43,019 nt of DNA, from positions 1-43,019 of the forward strand of contig JANQIE010000188.1 of assembly GCA_028282295.1 (NCBI GenBank), in the 5' to 3' direction. Shown one piece after another: positions 1-9,432 of the stretch. Numbering within the stretch: the first letter of the stretch is position 1; each line of letters opens with the position of its first letter. The translations under genes were made by a program, and so were the position numbers. Source of the stretch: Desulfobacterales bacterium (GTDB lineage Bacteria > Desulfobacterota > Desulfobacteria > Desulfobacterales > JANQIE01). The notes under the pieces are model-generated. The model saw only the letters and a program-made list of their open reading frames with translations, searched no databases and had not been told where the DNA came from.

Positions 1-307
1 ATAATGAAAAACAATGATGCTTAAAACTCGGTGATCAATGATTTTGCAATGATTGCTTTACACTGAATTTGCGGATATTATTTATGCGCGAGCCCTAAGG
101 TGATACATTATGTGCTGCATAAGAATTCTTTTAGTAAATGCGGTCAAAATGTATCGGCCAAACTTTACACCGAGCAGCGTTTTGGCTATGGCGCCCGCAT
201 GGACACTCTGATTGCCGAGTTAAGGGTTCGCGCCAAAATATGCCGGTGCCGCGAAAAGCTTCCAATTGGAGCGCTGACAACATTCTGTTTTAGACACAGG
301 CACTGCT
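1..307. other. Left edge, no supported gene
   Basis: This stretch lies beyond the dnaK terminator. An open frame of 69 codons starts at 100 on the plus strand, but it has no ribosome binding site, no recognisable motif and an unremarkable composition, so I do not call it a gene. I see no dnaJ, which often follows dnaK, on either strand. Confidence 0.5.
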
Positions 308-344
308 AAAAAAAAACCCGCGCTCCGGATAACGGAGGCGCGGG
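308..344 (-). terminator. Intrinsic terminator after dnaK
   Basis: A GC-rich stem pairs CCCGCGC-TCCG (317-327) with CGG-A-GGCGCGGG (333-344), with one bulged base and a short loop. On the minus strand it runs directly into nine U residues (A-run at 308-316). It lies about 48 bases after the dnaK stop codon, so it should end the grpE-dnaK transcript and separates dnaK from whatever lies to the left. Confidence 0.85.
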
Positions 345-391
345 ATTATTAGTTTTCGGGGTTTATTGTTTTCTTTGGGGAGCGAAGCCGT

Positions 392-2332
392 TTATTTCTT
401 TTCTTCTTTGACCTCTTCAAAATCGGCATCCACAACATCTTCCTCGGCATCGGCTGTCGCGTTACCGGCCTGGGCGTCGGCCGCACCGTCAGGCCCACCG
501 GGCCCGGCTTGTTCCTGACCGGCTTGCGAGGCTTGCTGGTACATGGCTTCCGCCAATTTGTGCGAAGCCTGCTGGAGCTCTTCACTCAACCGTTTGATCT
601 CCTCAAGGTCCTCACCATCCATGACCTTTTTGAGAGCGGCGGTGGCGGCCTCAACCTTGGTTTTGGTTTCATCGTCGACCTTATCTCCCAGGTCCTTGAT
701 CGATTTTTCCGTGGCGTAGATCAATGAATCCGCCTGATTGCGGGCCTCCACCAGTTCCTTTTTCTTTTTATCATCTTCGGCATGCATCTCGGCATCTTTG
801 AGGGCCTGATCGATCTCGTCCTTGGACATGCCGCTGGAGGCGGTAATGCGGATCGACTGTTCCTTGCCGGTGGCCAGATCCTTGGCCGACACATTCACGA
901 TGCCGTTGGCATCAATATCAAAGCCGACTTCGACCTGCGGCACACCGCGCGGTGCCGGCGGAATACCGACCAACTCAAAGCGGCCGAGGGTTTTGTTGCT
1001 GCCGGCCATATCCCGCTCACCCTGCAACACATGGATCGAAACCGCCGGCTGGTTGTCGGCGGCGGTGGAGAATACCTGACTTTTCTTGGTGGGAATGGTG
1101 GTGTTTTTGTCAATCAATTTGGTCATCACTCCGCCCAGGGTTTCGATGCCCAACGACAGCGGGGTGACGTCCAACAACAGGACGTCCTTCACATCGCCTT
1201 TGAGCACCCCCCCCTGGATGGCGGCGCCGATGGCAACCACTTCATCCGGGTTGACGCCTTTGTGCGGCTCCTTGTCAAATATTTTTTTGACCCGGTCCTG
1301 AACCGCAGGCATGCGGGTCATCCCGCCGACCAGGATCACTTCATTGATGTCGCCGGATTTCAAGCCGGCGTCTTTCATGGCGGTTTGACACGGCGCCACC
1401 AGTTTGTCCAGCAGATCGCTGACCAGGGATTCGAGTTTGGCGCGGGTCAATTTGATGTTCAAATGCTTCGGTCCGCTGGCGTCGGCCGTAATGAAGGGCA
1501 GATTCACATCGGTTTCCATGGCGCTGGACAGTTCCATTTTGGCTTTTTCGGCCGCCTCTTTCAGCCGTTGCAGCGCCATTTTATCCTGACGCACGTCAAT
1601 GCCTTGGTCTTTCTGGAACTCGGCGGCCAGAAAATCGATAATGCGCAGATCAAAGTCTTCACCCCCAAGGTGGGTATCGCCGTTGGTGGCTTTTACTTCG
1701 AATACGCCTTCGCCGATTTCAAGGACGGAGATGTCGAAGGTGCCGCCGCCCAGGTCAAAGACTGCGATTTTCTCCTCGGATTTTTTATCCAGGCCATAGG
1801 CCAACGATGCCGCTGTGGGTTCGTTGATAATGCGCAGCACGTTCAAACCGGCGATCTTGCCGGCATCCTTGGTGGCTTGGCGCTGGCTGTCATCAAAATA
1901 GGCCGGTACGGTGATAACCGCGTCGGTGACCGCCTCACCCAAATATTCTTCTGCGGTTTTTTTGATATTGGCCAGGATAAAGGAAGATATTTCCGCCGGG
2001 CTGTGCTGTTTACCCCGTAAGTTTATACGGACATCACCATTGGATGCCGGCTCGATCTTGAACGGCAGAATTTTTACATCGTTTTGTACTTCGGCTGATT
2101 TATATTTACGGCCGATCAACCGTTTTACGCCAAAGACCGTGTTTTCCGGGTTGGTAATGGCTTGTCGTTTGGCGATCTGCCCCACCAGGCGCTCTTTGGT
2201 TTCCGATACCGCAACAATTGACGGTGTAGTGCGTCCACCTTCAGGGTTGGTGATAACTTTCGATTCACTCCCTTCCATCACGGCAACGCAGGAGTTGGTG
2301 GTTCCCAAATCGATTCCGATGACCTTGCCCAT
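392..2332 (-). CDS. dnaK: Molecular chaperone DnaK (Hsp70)
   Basis: ATP-dependent Hsp70 chaperone that binds and releases unfolded proteins in the cytoplasm with DnaJ and the exchange factor GrpE. At 646 residues it has the family's usual length. The N-terminus carries the phosphate-binding signature IDLGTTNS. The second signature, [10 protein letters not shown], lies near residue 195, and the third, [11 protein letters not shown], near 335. A substrate-binding domain follows, then an alpha-helical lid and an acidic tail ending EEVKEEKK. The ATG at 2332 is preceded by AAGGAGG at good spacing. grpE lies 59 bases upstream on the same strand, which suggests one transcript that ends at the hairpin at 308-344. 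No CIRCE operator is visible nearby. Confidence 0.98.
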   Translation of the reverse strand: MGKVIGIDLGTTNSCVAVMEGSESKVITNPEGGRTTPSIVAVSETKERLVGQIAKRQAITNPENTVFGVKRLIGRKYKSAEVQNDVKILPFKIEPASNGDVRINLRGKQHSPAEISSFILANIKKTAEEYLGEAVTDAVITVPAYFDDSQRQATKDAGKIAGLNVLRIINEPTAASLAYGLDKKSEEKIAVFDLGGGTFDISVLEIGEGVFEVKATNGDTHLGGEDFDLRIIDFLAAEFQKDQGIDVRQDKMALQRLKEAAEKAKMELSSAMETDVNLPFITADASGPKHLNIKLTRAKLESLVSDLLDKLVAPCQTAMKDAGLKSGDINEVILVGGMTRMPAVQDRVKKIFDKEPHKGVNPDEVVAIGAAIQGGVLKGDVKDVLLLDVTPLSLGIETLGGVMTKLIDKNTTIPTKKSQVFSTAADNQPAVSIHVLQGERDMAGSNKTLGRFELVGIPPAPRGVPQVEVGFDIDANGIVNVSAKDLATGKEQSIRITASSGMSKDEIDQALKDAEMHAEDDKKKKELVEARNQADSLIYATEKSIKDLGDKVDDETKTKVEAATAALKKVMDGEDLEEIKRLSEELQQASHKLAEAMYQQASQAGQEQAGPGGPDGAADAQAGNATADAEEDVVDADFEEVKEEKK

Positions 2333-2391
2333 GTCGTATCCTCCTTAGCTTACGAGGCTTGTGTAAAAAAGACCTCTTACTCTAAAAAATT

Positions 2392-3057
2392 TTAATCACT
2401 ATTTGGTTGTGTTGATTCAGTTGTATTCTTATTGCCGGCCGTTTTGGCGACTACCACCATGGCCGGCCGTAACAAGCGTTGATGGAGCAGGTACCCCTTC
2501 TGAAATTCTTTGAGGATGGTATTTTCAGGCTGTTCGTTGGATTCTTCTTGCATAACAGCTTGATGAAAAGTCGGGTCGAATTCCTGTCCCAAGGCCTCGA
2601 TCGGTTCGACTCCGTTTTTTTTCAATGTTTCCAATAATCCCTTGAGGGTCATGTCAACCCCCTCAACCACACATGCCACCGCCTTGGATTCCCTGCTTTC
2701 GGTGGATTGCACGGCCCGCTCCAGGTTATCGACCACGGTCAACAACTCCAGGATTATGGACTTGTTTGCAAACTTGCGAAAATCTTCATTCTCCCGCAAT
2801 GTCCGTTTTTTAAAATTCTCGAATTCGGCAGTCACCCGCAACAAACGGTCATAATGTTGTTGCGATTCCGCTATAGCGTTTTCATATTTTTGCTGCCATG
2901 CCTCCGGTGAATCATCCTTGGGGCCTGCGTCTTCCAACGGGGTGTCTTTTGCAGCCGTTGCGGACTGGTCTTTTGGGGTGTCCTTTTCTTTTGCCCGGTT
3001 ATGAACCGTCGACGGGTTTGCTGATTTCGAATTCATGGATTTGTTTTGCGCATTCAA
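2392..3057 (-). CDS. grpE: Nucleotide exchange factor GrpE
   Basis: Cytoplasmic exchange factor that releases ADP from DnaK. I place the start at a TTG (3057) because a perfect AGGAGG at 3067-3072 stands nine bases before it; the first in-frame ATG (3036) is too far from that site. The protein is then 221 residues. The first 75 or so are low-complexity and charged. A coiled-coil region follows (YENAIAESQQHYDRLLRVTAEFENFKKR) and then the GrpE core ending with FQKGYLLHQRLLRPAMVVVAK, the family's conserved beta-wing signature. The frame stays open upstream to 3222, but that part lacks a ribosome site and looks like leader. Its neighbour dnaK is its partner. Confidence 0.95.
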   Translation of the reverse strand: MNAQNKSMNSKSANPSTVHNRAKEKDTPKDQSATAAKDTPLEDAGPKDDSPEAWQQKYENAIAESQQHYDRLLRVTAEFENFKKRTLRENEDFRKFANKSIILELLTVVDNLERAVQSTESRESKAVACVVEGVDMTLKGLLETLKKNGVEPIEALGQEFDPTFHQAVMQEESNEQPENTILKEFQKGYLLHQRLLRPAMVVVAKTAGNKNTTESTQPNSD

Positions 3058-3248
3058 AACAGTGTGCCTCCTAAAAATGGCTTTGTGCTCCAACTCAAAT
3101 GACAGCAATAATCCGGCATAAAAAAAGCGACATTTTCTAAACGCACGCCTCTTGTCCGAATTGGCTGGAGGCTGGGTCTGGTTTCCTTCTCGGAACCTCA
3201 AACCGTCTCGTGGGAGATGCACCTGAAAATGGGCTCTACAATGATTGA

Positions 3249-3291
3249 CCGCCGGTCCGGCCGAAGGGTTCGCTCGGCTTACACCCGGCGG
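3249..3291. repeat. Nested inverted repeat in the grpE leader
   Basis: Outer arms CCGCCGG (3249-3255) and CCGGCGG (3285-3291) enclose an inner hairpin GCCGA...TCGGC (3260-3278). It lies just inside the predicted grpE transcript start. No U-run follows on the minus strand, and only a weak TTTTAATT follows on the plus strand. It may be a leader structure or a remnant terminator for a lost plus-strand gene. Confidence 0.4.
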
Positions 3292-3312
3292 CCGGAGTTT
3301 TAATTGCCATGA

Positions 3313-3340
3313 AAAATAATACTGTTTAAACTAATGTCAA
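3313..3340 (-). promoter_or_regulatory. Candidate sigma70-type promoter for grpE-dnaK
   Basis: Read on the minus strand, a perfect -35 TTGACA (3335-3340), a 16-base spacer and a moderate -10 TATTTT (3313-3318) precede the nested hairpin. Transcription would begin near 3305 and leave a leader of about 250 bases before grpE. I see neither a clear sigma32 -10 (CCCCAT) nor a CIRCE inverted repeat. The rest of the interval from 3341 to 3606 shows no gene. Confidence 0.4.
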
Positions 3341-3606
3341 GGCACAAAATAATAACCCGAACCGACCGAAATTCCCGACAAATTGCATTCTGGATCGACC
3401 TGAAAAAAATTGACGCGACCGCGTTGGCATAATTTGCTTTTTGTGCTGAAGATGAGTAAAAGGGTCGGATCAAGCATGATTTATGATTGCGCAAAGAACA
3501 AAAGGCGGGGTTCACAGTCTGGAAGGGAAATAGGCCGCAAAGAGCGCGGCGCGGGATGGGATGGATTGGCAGCGTTGCGGCAGCCCATGCAACCGAAATA
3601 AAAAAT

Positions 3607-3863
3607 ATGGTTGTGCACCCCCTATCGAATCCTTCCCGAACATAGATGAACCAAAACGTAACCGGGATCGATCCACGACACAGCCTGCATCCCTTATCGC
3701 TGCTTCCTTCCGGACCTGACGAGGTTCGGGACCGTCTGTTGCGCGGCGGCCGGTCAGATTGGCTCACGGCGTTCAAGGTTGACCCTCAAGGGGGAGTTCA
3801 GCCCCGCATAAAGCGGATTTCGGGTGGAGGGCACCGCTAACTCCCCGCCTAGCACAACCAAGG
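3607..3863 (-). ncRNA. ffs: Signal recognition particle RNA, large bacterial type
   Basis: RNA component of the signal recognition particle, which targets nascent membrane proteins together with Ffh. The universal apical core GTCAGGTCCGGAAGGAAGC is present (minus strand, 3702-3720). The transcript also has a complete 5' Alu-type domain: GTGCTAGGCGGGGAG then TAGCGGTGCCCTC, closely matching the start of the Bacillus subtilis scRNA as I remember it. A matching 3' end, GATTCGATAGGGGGTGCAC, is also present. The two ends close as a helix (GGTTGTGC with GCACAACC), and U-rich sequence follows. Length is about 255 bases, against about 270 in B. subtilis and 114 in E. coli. Open frames overlapping this region are artefacts. 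Confidence 0.93.
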
Positions 3864-3868
3864 CATTA

Positions 3869-3897
3869 CTTATAAGCGGATCAAAACCTTTTTTCAA
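3869..3897 (-). promoter_or_regulatory. Promoter of the SRP RNA
   Basis: On the minus strand, TTGAAA (3892-3897), a 17-base spacer and TATAAG (3869-3874) form a near-consensus sigma70 promoter. The predicted start, near 3861-3863, coincides with the first base of the closing helix of the SRP RNA, which supports both calls. The element lies in the short divergent gap before tilS. Confidence 0.7.
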
Positions 3898-3918
3898 GGG
3901 AAAAAGGACACCCACAAT

Positions 3919-5448
3919 TTGAACCGGGATAGACGCAACCATTTGAATCTTGGAAAAAAAATACCGGCCGGCGGTGATGACAAGTTTGTCCGCGGCGTTG
4001 AGCACAGCATCCATGCGCATGCATTGGTGGACGAAAACGATCGTATTCTGGTCGCAGTTTCCGGCGGACCGGACTCGGTGGCGCTGCTTTATGCATTGGA
4101 CCGGCTGGCACGTACCTGGCCGTTCGATTTGGCCGTGGCCCACCTGAATCATGGCCTGCGCCAAGAGGCGGACCAGGAGGCCCGCCTGGTCCGCGATCTG
4201 GCCGAAACCCTTGGTTGGCCTTATCATGAAGAACGCCAGGATGTGGCCAAAGTGGCCCGACAGCGCAAGCTTTCGCTGGAGGACGCCGGCCGTCGCTGTC
4301 GCTACGCGTTTTTTGAAGCCATCGCCCGCAAACACAACCTGAATAAGGTCGCCTTGGCCCACCACCGCGACGACAACGCCGAATTGCTGCTGATGTTTCT
4401 TTTTCGCGGCAGCGGCGCAAGCGGTTTGGCCGGTATTGCGCCCAAACGCCGACTCCGTCCAAACGAACCCCTGGAAATTATTCGCCCCTTGATCGACCTG
4501 TCAAAGGCCGAAATCAAAAGCTTTCTGAGCACTCACCGCTACACCTATTGCGAAGATCAATCCAATCAGGATATCACTTTTTTGCGCAACCGTATCCGGC
4601 ATCGCTTGTTGCCGCTCTTGCAACGGGAGTACAATCCGAATATTGTTGCGACTTTGTGCCGCACCGCCTCGATTTTAAGCGCTGAAAACAAGTGGCTGGA
4701 AGAAACAACGGACGGTGCGTTCACGCAGGCGTGCCAAAGCATTGCCGCAAATAAAATCGAACTTTCCCTGGACGCGCTGGCTGATTTGCACCCCGCGCTG
4801 CAAAGACGTGTTCTGCGCTCTGCGATTGCGCGGCTCAAAGGTGATTTAAAACGACTGAGCCGGCGCCACATTTCCGCCTGCCTTGCGCTTGTCAACACGC
4901 ACGGCCAACAGGTCAAACAGCAGCATCTGCCTGATCAGATTCTGGTCGAGCGCTGTACGCCGGTGTTGCGGCTGACCCGTAGCCAAACGCCTTTGCGCAA
5001 ATTGATGTCCGGGTCAAAGACGACCGCACGCAATACCGCGCCGCACTACACTTATTTGCTCGATCGCCCTGATAGGGAAGCTGCCATCCTTTATATAAAG
5101 GAGATCGACGCCCGGCTGGAACTGGCGCTTCTTGATGCCGACGCATTGCCGCCGTGGGGTGAAGCTGGACATGGGGTTGCCTTTTTTGATATGCATGGCT
5201 TATTATTTCCGCTTACCGTGCGCCATGTCAAACCGGAGGACCGGTTCCAGCCGCTTGGGATGCGTGGCACGCAGTGTGTAAGGGCGTTTTTGAGCAAACA
5301 GAAAATTCCACTGCATCAGCGCCGACGATACCCGGTGATCCTGAGCGGCGACCGTATCATCGCAGTTGCCGGCAGCCGAATTGATGAAAAGGCCAAAACA
5401 GGTCCGCTAACACGGCAGGTACTTAAAATTACGTTAACCCTTGCTTAA
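3919..5448 (+). CDS. tilS: tRNA(Ile)-lysidine synthase TilS
   Basis: Cytoplasmic ATP-dependent enzyme that converts C34 of tRNA-Ile(CAU) to lysidine, so that the tRNA reads AUA. The PP-loop signature SGGPDS lies at residues 48-53, followed by AVAHLNHGLR and the family block LAHHRDDNAE. The N-terminal catalytic domain is followed by substrate-binding and C-terminal TilS domains (MKPEDRFQPLGM-type region VKPEDRFQPLGMRG near 430). At 509 residues it is longer than the E. coli enzyme. The TTG start at 3919 has AAGGA at 3904-3908; there is no in-frame ATG before the PP-loop, and a TTG/GTG pair near 4022 is the alternative. It is divergent from the SRP RNA. Confidence 0.95.
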   Translation: MNRDRRNHLNLGKKIPAGGDDKFVRGVEHSIHAHALVDENDRILVAVSGGPDSVALLYALDRLARTWPFDLAVAHLNHGLRQEADQEARLVRDLAETLGWPYHEERQDVAKVARQRKLSLEDAGRRCRYAFFEAIARKHNLNKVALAHHRDDNAELLLMFLFRGSGASGLAGIAPKRRLRPNEPLEIIRPLIDLSKAEIKSFLSTHRYTYCEDQSNQDITFLRNRIRHRLLPLLQREYNPNIVATLCRTASILSAENKWLEETTDGAFTQACQSIAANKIELSLDALADLHPALQRRVLRSAIARLKGDLKRLSRRHISACLALVNTHGQQVKQQHLPDQILVERCTPVLRLTRSQTPLRKLMSGSKTTARNTAPHYTYLLDRPDREAAILYIKEIDARLELALLDADALPPWGEAGHGVAFFDMHGLLFPLTVRHVKPEDRFQPLGMRGTQCVRAFLSKQKIPLHQRRRYPVILSGDRIIAVAGSRIDEKAKTGPLTRQVLKITLTLA

Positions 5449-5502
5449 GGGCGAATGATGGTTAAGTTACTGGATTGATTCCGTTCATCACGTAACCGCT
5501 AC

Positions 5503-5530
5503 CGGCATCACGATGCCGTTTGGCGTTTTT
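5503..5530 (+). terminator. Weak terminator-like hairpin between tilS and ftsH
   Basis: A CGGCAT-CACG-ATGCCG stem (5503-5518) is followed by TTTGGCGTTTTT. The U-tract is interrupted, so termination may be partial. It lies 55 bases after the tilS stop codon and before the ftsH ribosome site. Confidence 0.4.
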
Positions 5531-5594
5531 CTGAAATATCTGAACGGACGATTCCAAATACAAATCACGAGAACACCAGCAGGAGGCACCCCTT

Positions 5595-7460
5595 TTGAAT
5601 CCATTTTACAAAAATCTGGCACTGTGGCTGGTTATTACCTTAATGATGATAATGCTCTACAGTCTTTTCAACCAGCCCCACCTCGTTGAAACCTCTCTCA
5701 GCTATTCCGATTTTCTGGCCATGGTCGAGTCCGAACGTGTGGACGAAGTCGTCATTCAGGGCCAGGAACTGTTCATCAAAGACAGTGGTCAGGGCCGTTT
5801 CAAAACTTACGCTCCCGAAGACAGCGAACTGATCAAAATTCTGCGCCAAAAAGACGTCAAGATCAAAGCCAAGCCGGTGCGCGAATCGCCCTGGTACAGC
5901 ATTTTGTTGAACTGGTTCCCCATGATACTGCTGATCGGCGTGTGGATCTTTTTTATGCGCCAAATGCAGGCCGGCGGCGGCAAAGCCCTGTCTTTCGGAA
6001 AAAGCCGCGCCCGTTTGCTGTCCGACCAATCGGCCAAGGTAACCTTCGAAGACGTGGCCGGAATTGACGAAGCCAAGGAAGAACTGGGGGAAATTGTCGA
6101 ATTTTTGAAGGATCCCAAAAAATTCACCCGCTTAGGGGGCCGCATCCCCAAAGGGGTGCTGCTGATGGGACCGCCGGGTACCGGTAAAACGCTTCTGGCC
6201 CGTGCGATTGCCGGCGAGGCTGGCGTGCCTTTCTTTAGCATTAGTGGTTCGGATTTTGTCGAAATGTTTGTGGGTGTAGGTGCTTCGCGGGTTCGCGACC
6301 TGTTTGTCCAAGGCAAGAAAAACGCTCCTTGCATTATTTTCATCGATGAAATCGATGCGGTGGGACGCCATCGCGGTGCAGGTCTGGGGGGCGGCCATGA
6401 CGAACGCGAACAAACCTTGAATCAATTGCTGGTGGAGATGGACGGCTTTGAATCGAATGAAGGCGTGATCCTGATCTCGGCTACCAACCGGCCCGACGTG
6501 CTCGACCCGGCCCTGCTAAGACCCGGACGCTTTGATCGCCAAGTGGTGGTGTCACTGCCGGATATCATGGGCCGCGAGAAGATTCTTAAAGTTCACATGA
6601 AAAAAACACCGGTGGACGACGATGTAAATGCCAACATCCTGGCCAAGGGGACCCCCGGCTTTTCCGGCGCTGATCTGGAAAACCTGGTTAACGAAGCCGC
6701 ACTGCTGGCGGCCAAGCGCGACAAGGAAAAAGTCGGCATGGTCGATTTTGAAGATTCCAAGGACAAGGTCTACATGGGCCTGGAGCGCAAGAGTAAAGTA
6801 ATTACCGAGGAAGACAAAAAAATCACGGCCTATCACGAAGCCGGCCACGCGCTGGTGGCCCGCTTTTTACCGGAAACCGATGCGGTCAACAAAATCACGA
6901 TCATCCCCCGGGGCCGTGCCCTGGGCGTTACGTGGTACTTGCCGGAAGAAAAAGACCATCTGTTCAAGGACCAATTGAAAAGCCGTCTGTCGGTAGCCTT
7001 CGGCGGCCGGGCAGCCGAAGAAATCATTTACAACCGCATCACCACCGGTGCTTCCAACGATATCAAACAGGCCACCGATATCGCCCAGAACATGGTCCGG
7101 GCCTGGGGCATGAGTGAAGAGCTGGGGCCGTTATCCTACGCCAAGGACGACGACCAGATCTTTCTGGGGCGCGAGATCGCCCAACATCGCGATTACTCCG
7201 AAGCCACGGCCCAGAAAATCGACAACGAGATTTCAAACCTGATCCAGGAAGCCTATCAGATTTCAAAGGATGTGTTGAATGAGAATATTGACATCCTGCA
7301 CAAGTTGACCGAATTGCTGCTGGAAAAAGAGACGGTTTTGGGCAAGGAACTCGATGAGTTGATCCAAAACATGCGGCCGGGTATCCAGTTGCCCGCCATG
7401 AAGGGTAAAGAAACCGGCGAAGAAAAATCGCCACCGCAAGCCGGTTCCGAATCGACTTGA
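5595..7460 (+). CDS. ftsH: ATP-dependent zinc metalloprotease FtsH
   Basis: Membrane-anchored AAA+ protease that removes damaged membrane proteins and unstable regulators. A TTG at 5595 is the start, with AGGAGG eight bases upstream (5581-5586). Two transmembrane segments, at about residues 7-25 and 102-120, flank a small periplasmic domain. Walker A GPPGTGKT is at 192-199, Walker B IIFIDE at 247-252, and the SRH region ends GRFDRQ near 311. The zinc motif HEAGH is at 414-418, with the third ligand Asp near 489. All catalytic residues are present. The region after HEAGH reads GVTWYLP where many homologues have GVTMQLP. folP follows after 31 bases. Confidence 0.98.
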   Translation: MNPFYKNLALWLVITLMMIMLYSLFNQPHLVETSLSYSDFLAMVESERVDEVVIQGQELFIKDSGQGRFKTYAPEDSELIKILRQKDVKIKAKPVRESPWYSILLNWFPMILLIGVWIFFMRQMQAGGGKALSFGKSRARLLSDQSAKVTFEDVAGIDEAKEELGEIVEFLKDPKKFTRLGGRIPKGVLLMGPPGTGKTLLARAIAGEAGVPFFSISGSDFVEMFVGVGASRVRDLFVQGKKNAPCIIFIDEIDAVGRHRGAGLGGGHDEREQTLNQLLVEMDGFESNEGVILISATNRPDVLDPALLRPGRFDRQVVVSLPDIMGREKILKVHMKKTPVDDDVNANILAKGTPGFSGADLENLVNEAALLAAKRDKEKVGMVDFEDSKDKVYMGLERKSKVITEEDKKITAYHEAGHALVARFLPETDAVNKITIIPRGRALGVTWYLPEEKDHLFKDQLKSRLSVAFGGRAAEEIIYNRITTGASNDIKQATDIAQNMVRAWGMSEELGPLSYAKDDDQIFLGREIAQHRDYSEATAQKIDNEISNLIQEAYQISKDVLNENIDILHKLTELLLEKETVLGKELDELIQNMRPGIQLPAMKGKETGEEKSPPQAGSEST

Positions 7461-7491
7461 TACCAGTTCGCAAAAAAATGAATTGAGCCCG

Positions 7492-8364
7492 ATGCAAAAC
7501 TACATACTTGCCTGGAACGACCACCGGATAACGCTTGGTCGCCGCACCCGTATCATGGGCATTTTAAATGTAACCCCCGATTCTTTTTCGGACGGGGGTT
7601 ATTTTTATGATCATGCTGCTGCAATTGCTCACGGTGAACAGATGGTCGCCGACGGTGCCGATATTATCGATATCGGCGGTGAGTCGACACGGCCCTTTTC
7701 CGAACCGGTTTCGCAACACGAAGAGACCCGGCGTGTGATACCGGTGATCGAAGCACTGGCACAACGTGTCCGCGTGCCGATTTCCATCGACACCACCAAA
7801 GCCGCCGTTGCAGAACGCGCGTTAGATGCCGGTGCCGCCATCATCAACGATATCAGCGCCCTGCGCCAGGACCCACAAATGGCGCCACTGGCCGCCCGGG
7901 CAGGGGTGCCGGTCATCCTGATGCACATGCAGGGCACCCCTTCAAACATGCAGGTCAACCCGCAGTACACCGACCTTTTGGGCGAAATTCACCAGTTTTT
8001 CAAAACGGCCATTGAACAGGCCCAACAACAGGGTATTGGCCGCAAACAGATTGTCATCGATCCGGGCATCGGTTTTGGTAAAAATGCCGACAACAATCTG
8101 CAGTTGCTCAAGGAGCTATCTTTTTTTTGTGATCTACAAACACCGCTTCTGGTCGGTTCGTCACGCAAAGCGTTTATCCGTAATCTGCTCAAGAACGAGG
8201 ATCACCCGGATATTGACCCGTTGTTGCCGCTGGTGGAGACCGGTACCCAGGCCAGTGTGAGTGCCGCCGTCTTAAACGGGGCTCACATCGTACGGGTCCA
8301 TGATGTCGCCAATACGGCAGCAACGGTTAAAATTCTTGATGCCGTCCGCAATTGCGGCACGTAA
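7492..8364 (+). CDS. folP: Dihydropteroate synthase FolP
   Basis: Folate-pathway enzyme that joins 6-hydroxymethyl-dihydropterin pyrophosphate to p-aminobenzoate; target of sulfonamides. The N-terminal signature GILNVTPDSFSDGG and the block DIIDIGGESTRP bind pterin. The later motifs SIDTTK, NDISA, MHMQGTP and DPGIGFGK complete the TIM-barrel set. From the ATG at 7492 it has 290 residues; a TTG at 7483 would add three. Neither start has a strong ribosome site, consistent with translational coupling to ftsH. It sits between ftsH and ybbR, an arrangement common in bacteria. Confidence 0.96.
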   Translation: MQNYILAWNDHRITLGRRTRIMGILNVTPDSFSDGGYFYDHAAAIAHGEQMVADGADIIDIGGESTRPFSEPVSQHEETRRVIPVIEALAQRVRVPISIDTTKAAVAERALDAGAAIINDISALRQDPQMAPLAARAGVPVILMHMQGTPSNMQVNPQYTDLLGEIHQFFKTAIEQAQQQGIGRKQIVIDPGIGFGKNADNNLQLLKELSFFCDLQTPLLVGSSRKAFIRNLLKNEDHPDIDPLLPLVETGTQASVSAAVLNGAHIVRVHDVANTAATVKILDAVRNCGT

Positions 8365-8383
8365 AACGGTTTTCGGATTGACT

Positions 8384-9334
8384 ATGTGGGAACAACCCCA
8401 GGTACCGCGCATCAGACCACCGATTTTCAGATTTATCGGGCTCAAACAGATTCTAATCGTGTTCGCGCTCATCGGTATCGCCATGGTCTTTTGGCTTCCC
8501 CAGGGACGCGCTACCGAAAAAGATCTTTTTGTCCCCGTGCAACTCGGCCAGACGCCGACCGGTTTAATTGTAACGGAGATTTTCACGAAGGGGTTTGAAA
8601 TCCGGCTTAAGGGATCGCGAGCCAGAATTGGTGCGGTAACCAGAAAAAAACCGGTGTACCGTCTCGATCTCAGTCAGGCCGAGGCCGGTGTCATGCAAGT
8701 GACAATCGATCTTGCACAAATGAAGTTGCCGGACAATTTGCAGGTCACAGAAATCAACCCGCCGATGATACGCCTTAAAATCGAGCGCGAAATCAACAAG
8801 GTCCTGCCGGTCAAAACGGTGCTCACCGGTAAACCGGCGCCCGGCTTTCAGGTGGCTGGTGTTGCGGTCACCCCCTCGACCGTGGTGGTGCGCGGCCCTG
8901 AAAACACCCTTGCCGTCCTAAGCTCGATTACCACGAAACCACTGGATGTCAGTGGCCTGGATGAACCGCAGAAAAAAGAAATTGCGCTGAATCTGCCTGA
9001 AAATCTGTCCGCCCATAAAGGACCGGTCATTATTCTGGCGCAAATCGACATCGCCGCCAAGGTCATCACCCAATCGTTCGCCGGCATCATTGTCACGGCC
9101 CGAAACACGTCATACAAAACCGCGATTACGCCTGCAGCGGTGGACATTCGGATCAAAGGTCCGCAACAAACCCTGGCGCAACTGGCGGCAACCAAGAGCA
9201 TCGACGTGTTCGTCGACTTAAAGAATCACGAGCCGGGCGTATACGTGCGCCGGGCCACTATTCGCCTGCCGGTGAACACAACCCTGGTCGGCAGTGAGCC
9301 GGAGCTGTTCACTGTCACGCTTACAAAACCGTAA
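8384..9334 (+). CDS. YbbR/CdaR-like domain protein
   Basis: Membrane-anchored protein with an N-terminal hydrophobic segment (GLKQILIVFALIGIAMVF, about residues 17-36) and an extracytoplasmic part made of repeated YbbR-like units. The repeat is seen as spaced segments resembling TEINPPMIRLKIER and ITPAAVDIRIKGPQ. In many bacteria YbbR (CdaR) binds and regulates the diadenylate cyclase CdaA, encoded next to it. Here no cyclase lies between folP and this gene. The frame is open from 8300 inside folP, but ATG 8384, 19 bases after the folP stop, fits best; no strong ribosome site is visible. Length is 316 residues. Confidence 0.8.
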   Translation: MWEQPQVPRIRPPIFRFIGLKQILIVFALIGIAMVFWLPQGRATEKDLFVPVQLGQTPTGLIVTEIFTKGFEIRLKGSRARIGAVTRKKPVYRLDLSQAEAGVMQVTIDLAQMKLPDNLQVTEINPPMIRLKIEREINKVLPVKTVLTGKPAPGFQVAGVAVTPSTVVVRGPENTLAVLSSITTKPLDVSGLDEPQKKEIALNLPENLSAHKGPVIILAQIDIAAKVITQSFAGIIVTARNTSYKTAITPAAVDIRIKGPQQTLAQLAATKSIDVFVDLKNHEPGVYVRRATIRLPVNTTLVGSEPELFTVTLTKP

Positions 9335-9432
9335 ATCCGAAGACAGCCGTAACCTTGCCCGTAAATATAAGGGCTTGCGAACAAAGAAGTTTTCTTCAGT
9401 TTTTTAATTTCTGATTTTTAACCGGAGTGGTT

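Noticed and set aside
782-2020. Long plus-strand frame of 412 codons opposite dnaK
   Set aside because: It is the mirror of a GC-rich conserved gene, has no ribosome site and gives His/Gly/Phe-rich low-complexity protein. dnaK is beyond doubt.
3427-3442. TGGCATAATTTGCT as a sigma54 promoter
   Set aside because: The GG and GC doublets are two bases too close, and no gene follows on the plus strand.
3300-3776. 158-codon minus-strand frame upstream of grpE
   Set aside because: It overlaps the conserved core of the SRP RNA and the grpE promoter and has no motif.
3646-3840. 64-codon plus-strand frame
   Set aside because: It is antisense to the SRP RNA; no coding evidence.
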